From the NCBI GenBank assembly GCA_023392395.1, contig JAEVZE010000488.1:1-5585 (forward strand): a DNA stretch of 5,585 nucleotides. Reading direction: 5' to 3'. The position numbers were made by a program, and so were the translations under genes. Shown here one piece after another: positions 5,508 through 5,585 of this stretch (within the stretch, counting starts at the first letter, position 1; the number at the start of each line of letters is the position of its first letter). The notes beneath the pieces were generated by a model that was given only the letters and a program-made list of their open reading frames with translations, made no database searches and was not told the origin of the DNA. Source of the DNA: Bacillota bacterium. GTDB lineage: Bacteria > Bacillota > Clostridia > Christensenellales > Aristaeellaceae.

Positions 5508-5540
5508 ATTATAGCACAAAAACGTCGTTCTTCAAGTCAA
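5508..5540 (-). promoter_or_regulatory. Sigma-A/sigma-70-type promoter of the opp operon
   Basis: On the minus strand a perfect TATAAT (5508-5513) is preceded by TGC (5514-5516), giving a full extended -10 element. A -35 candidate, TTGAAG (5530-5535), lies 16 bp upstream. TTGACT (5535-5540) is a better hexamer, but 21 bp is too far for normal spacing. A T-rich stretch upstream (about 5541-5565) could serve as an UP element. Transcription should begin near 5501, giving a leader of about 148 nt before oppA. Confidence 0.8.
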
Positions 5541-5585
5541 AAAAGCAAAAGTCACAAACATTTTGCAAGGTGAACGGGCAAGGGC

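Noticed and set aside
5313..5519. Short minus-strand frame starting in the promoter and overlapping oppA
   Set aside because: Its first codons lie upstream of or at the predicted transcription start, no ribosome site precedes it or its internal ATG, and it conflicts with the oppA frame.

Overview
The window holds one minus-strand peptide-uptake operon, read from right to left: oppA (solute-binding protein), oppB and oppC (the two permeases) and oppD (ATPase). The DNA is GC-rich by eye. The codon use, strong AGGAGG-type ribosome sites and TGC-TATAAT extended -10 promoter would fit a GC-rich Firmicute such as a gut clostridial lineage. The binding protein has no lipobox, however, so a monoderm cell envelope is not certain, and I cannot name a genus from this sequence.

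Layout from 3' to 5' on the plus strand: a perfect 19-bp inverted repeat (22-77) belonging to whatever lies to the left; a bidirectional rho-independent terminator (100-125); oppD (164-1186); a 293-bp gap with several hairpins and an 18-bp direct repeat (1187-1479); oppC (1480-2430); oppB (2434-3393), coupled to oppC with a 3-nt gap; a 315-bp gap with two hairpin clusters (3394-3708); oppA (3709-5352); then a leader of about 150 nt and a promoter (5508-5540). No plus-strand gene is supported. The long plus-strand reading frames are antisense shadows.

The expected mechanism is that of the type I peptide importers. OppA captures peptides outside the membrane and delivers them to the OppB/OppC channel. 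OppD hydrolyses ATP to drive uptake. The usual second ATPase, OppF, is absent: the operon ends in a terminator straight after oppD, so either OppD works as a homodimer or an OppF partner is encoded elsewhere.

Nothing here looks like a new enzyme system. The parts worth a second look are non-coding. Palindromes with similar TTGAAA/TTTCAA arms recur in the gaps around the genes, a G-tract-rich repeat cluster precedes oppB, and these gaps interrupt an operon type whose genes are usually tightly packed.
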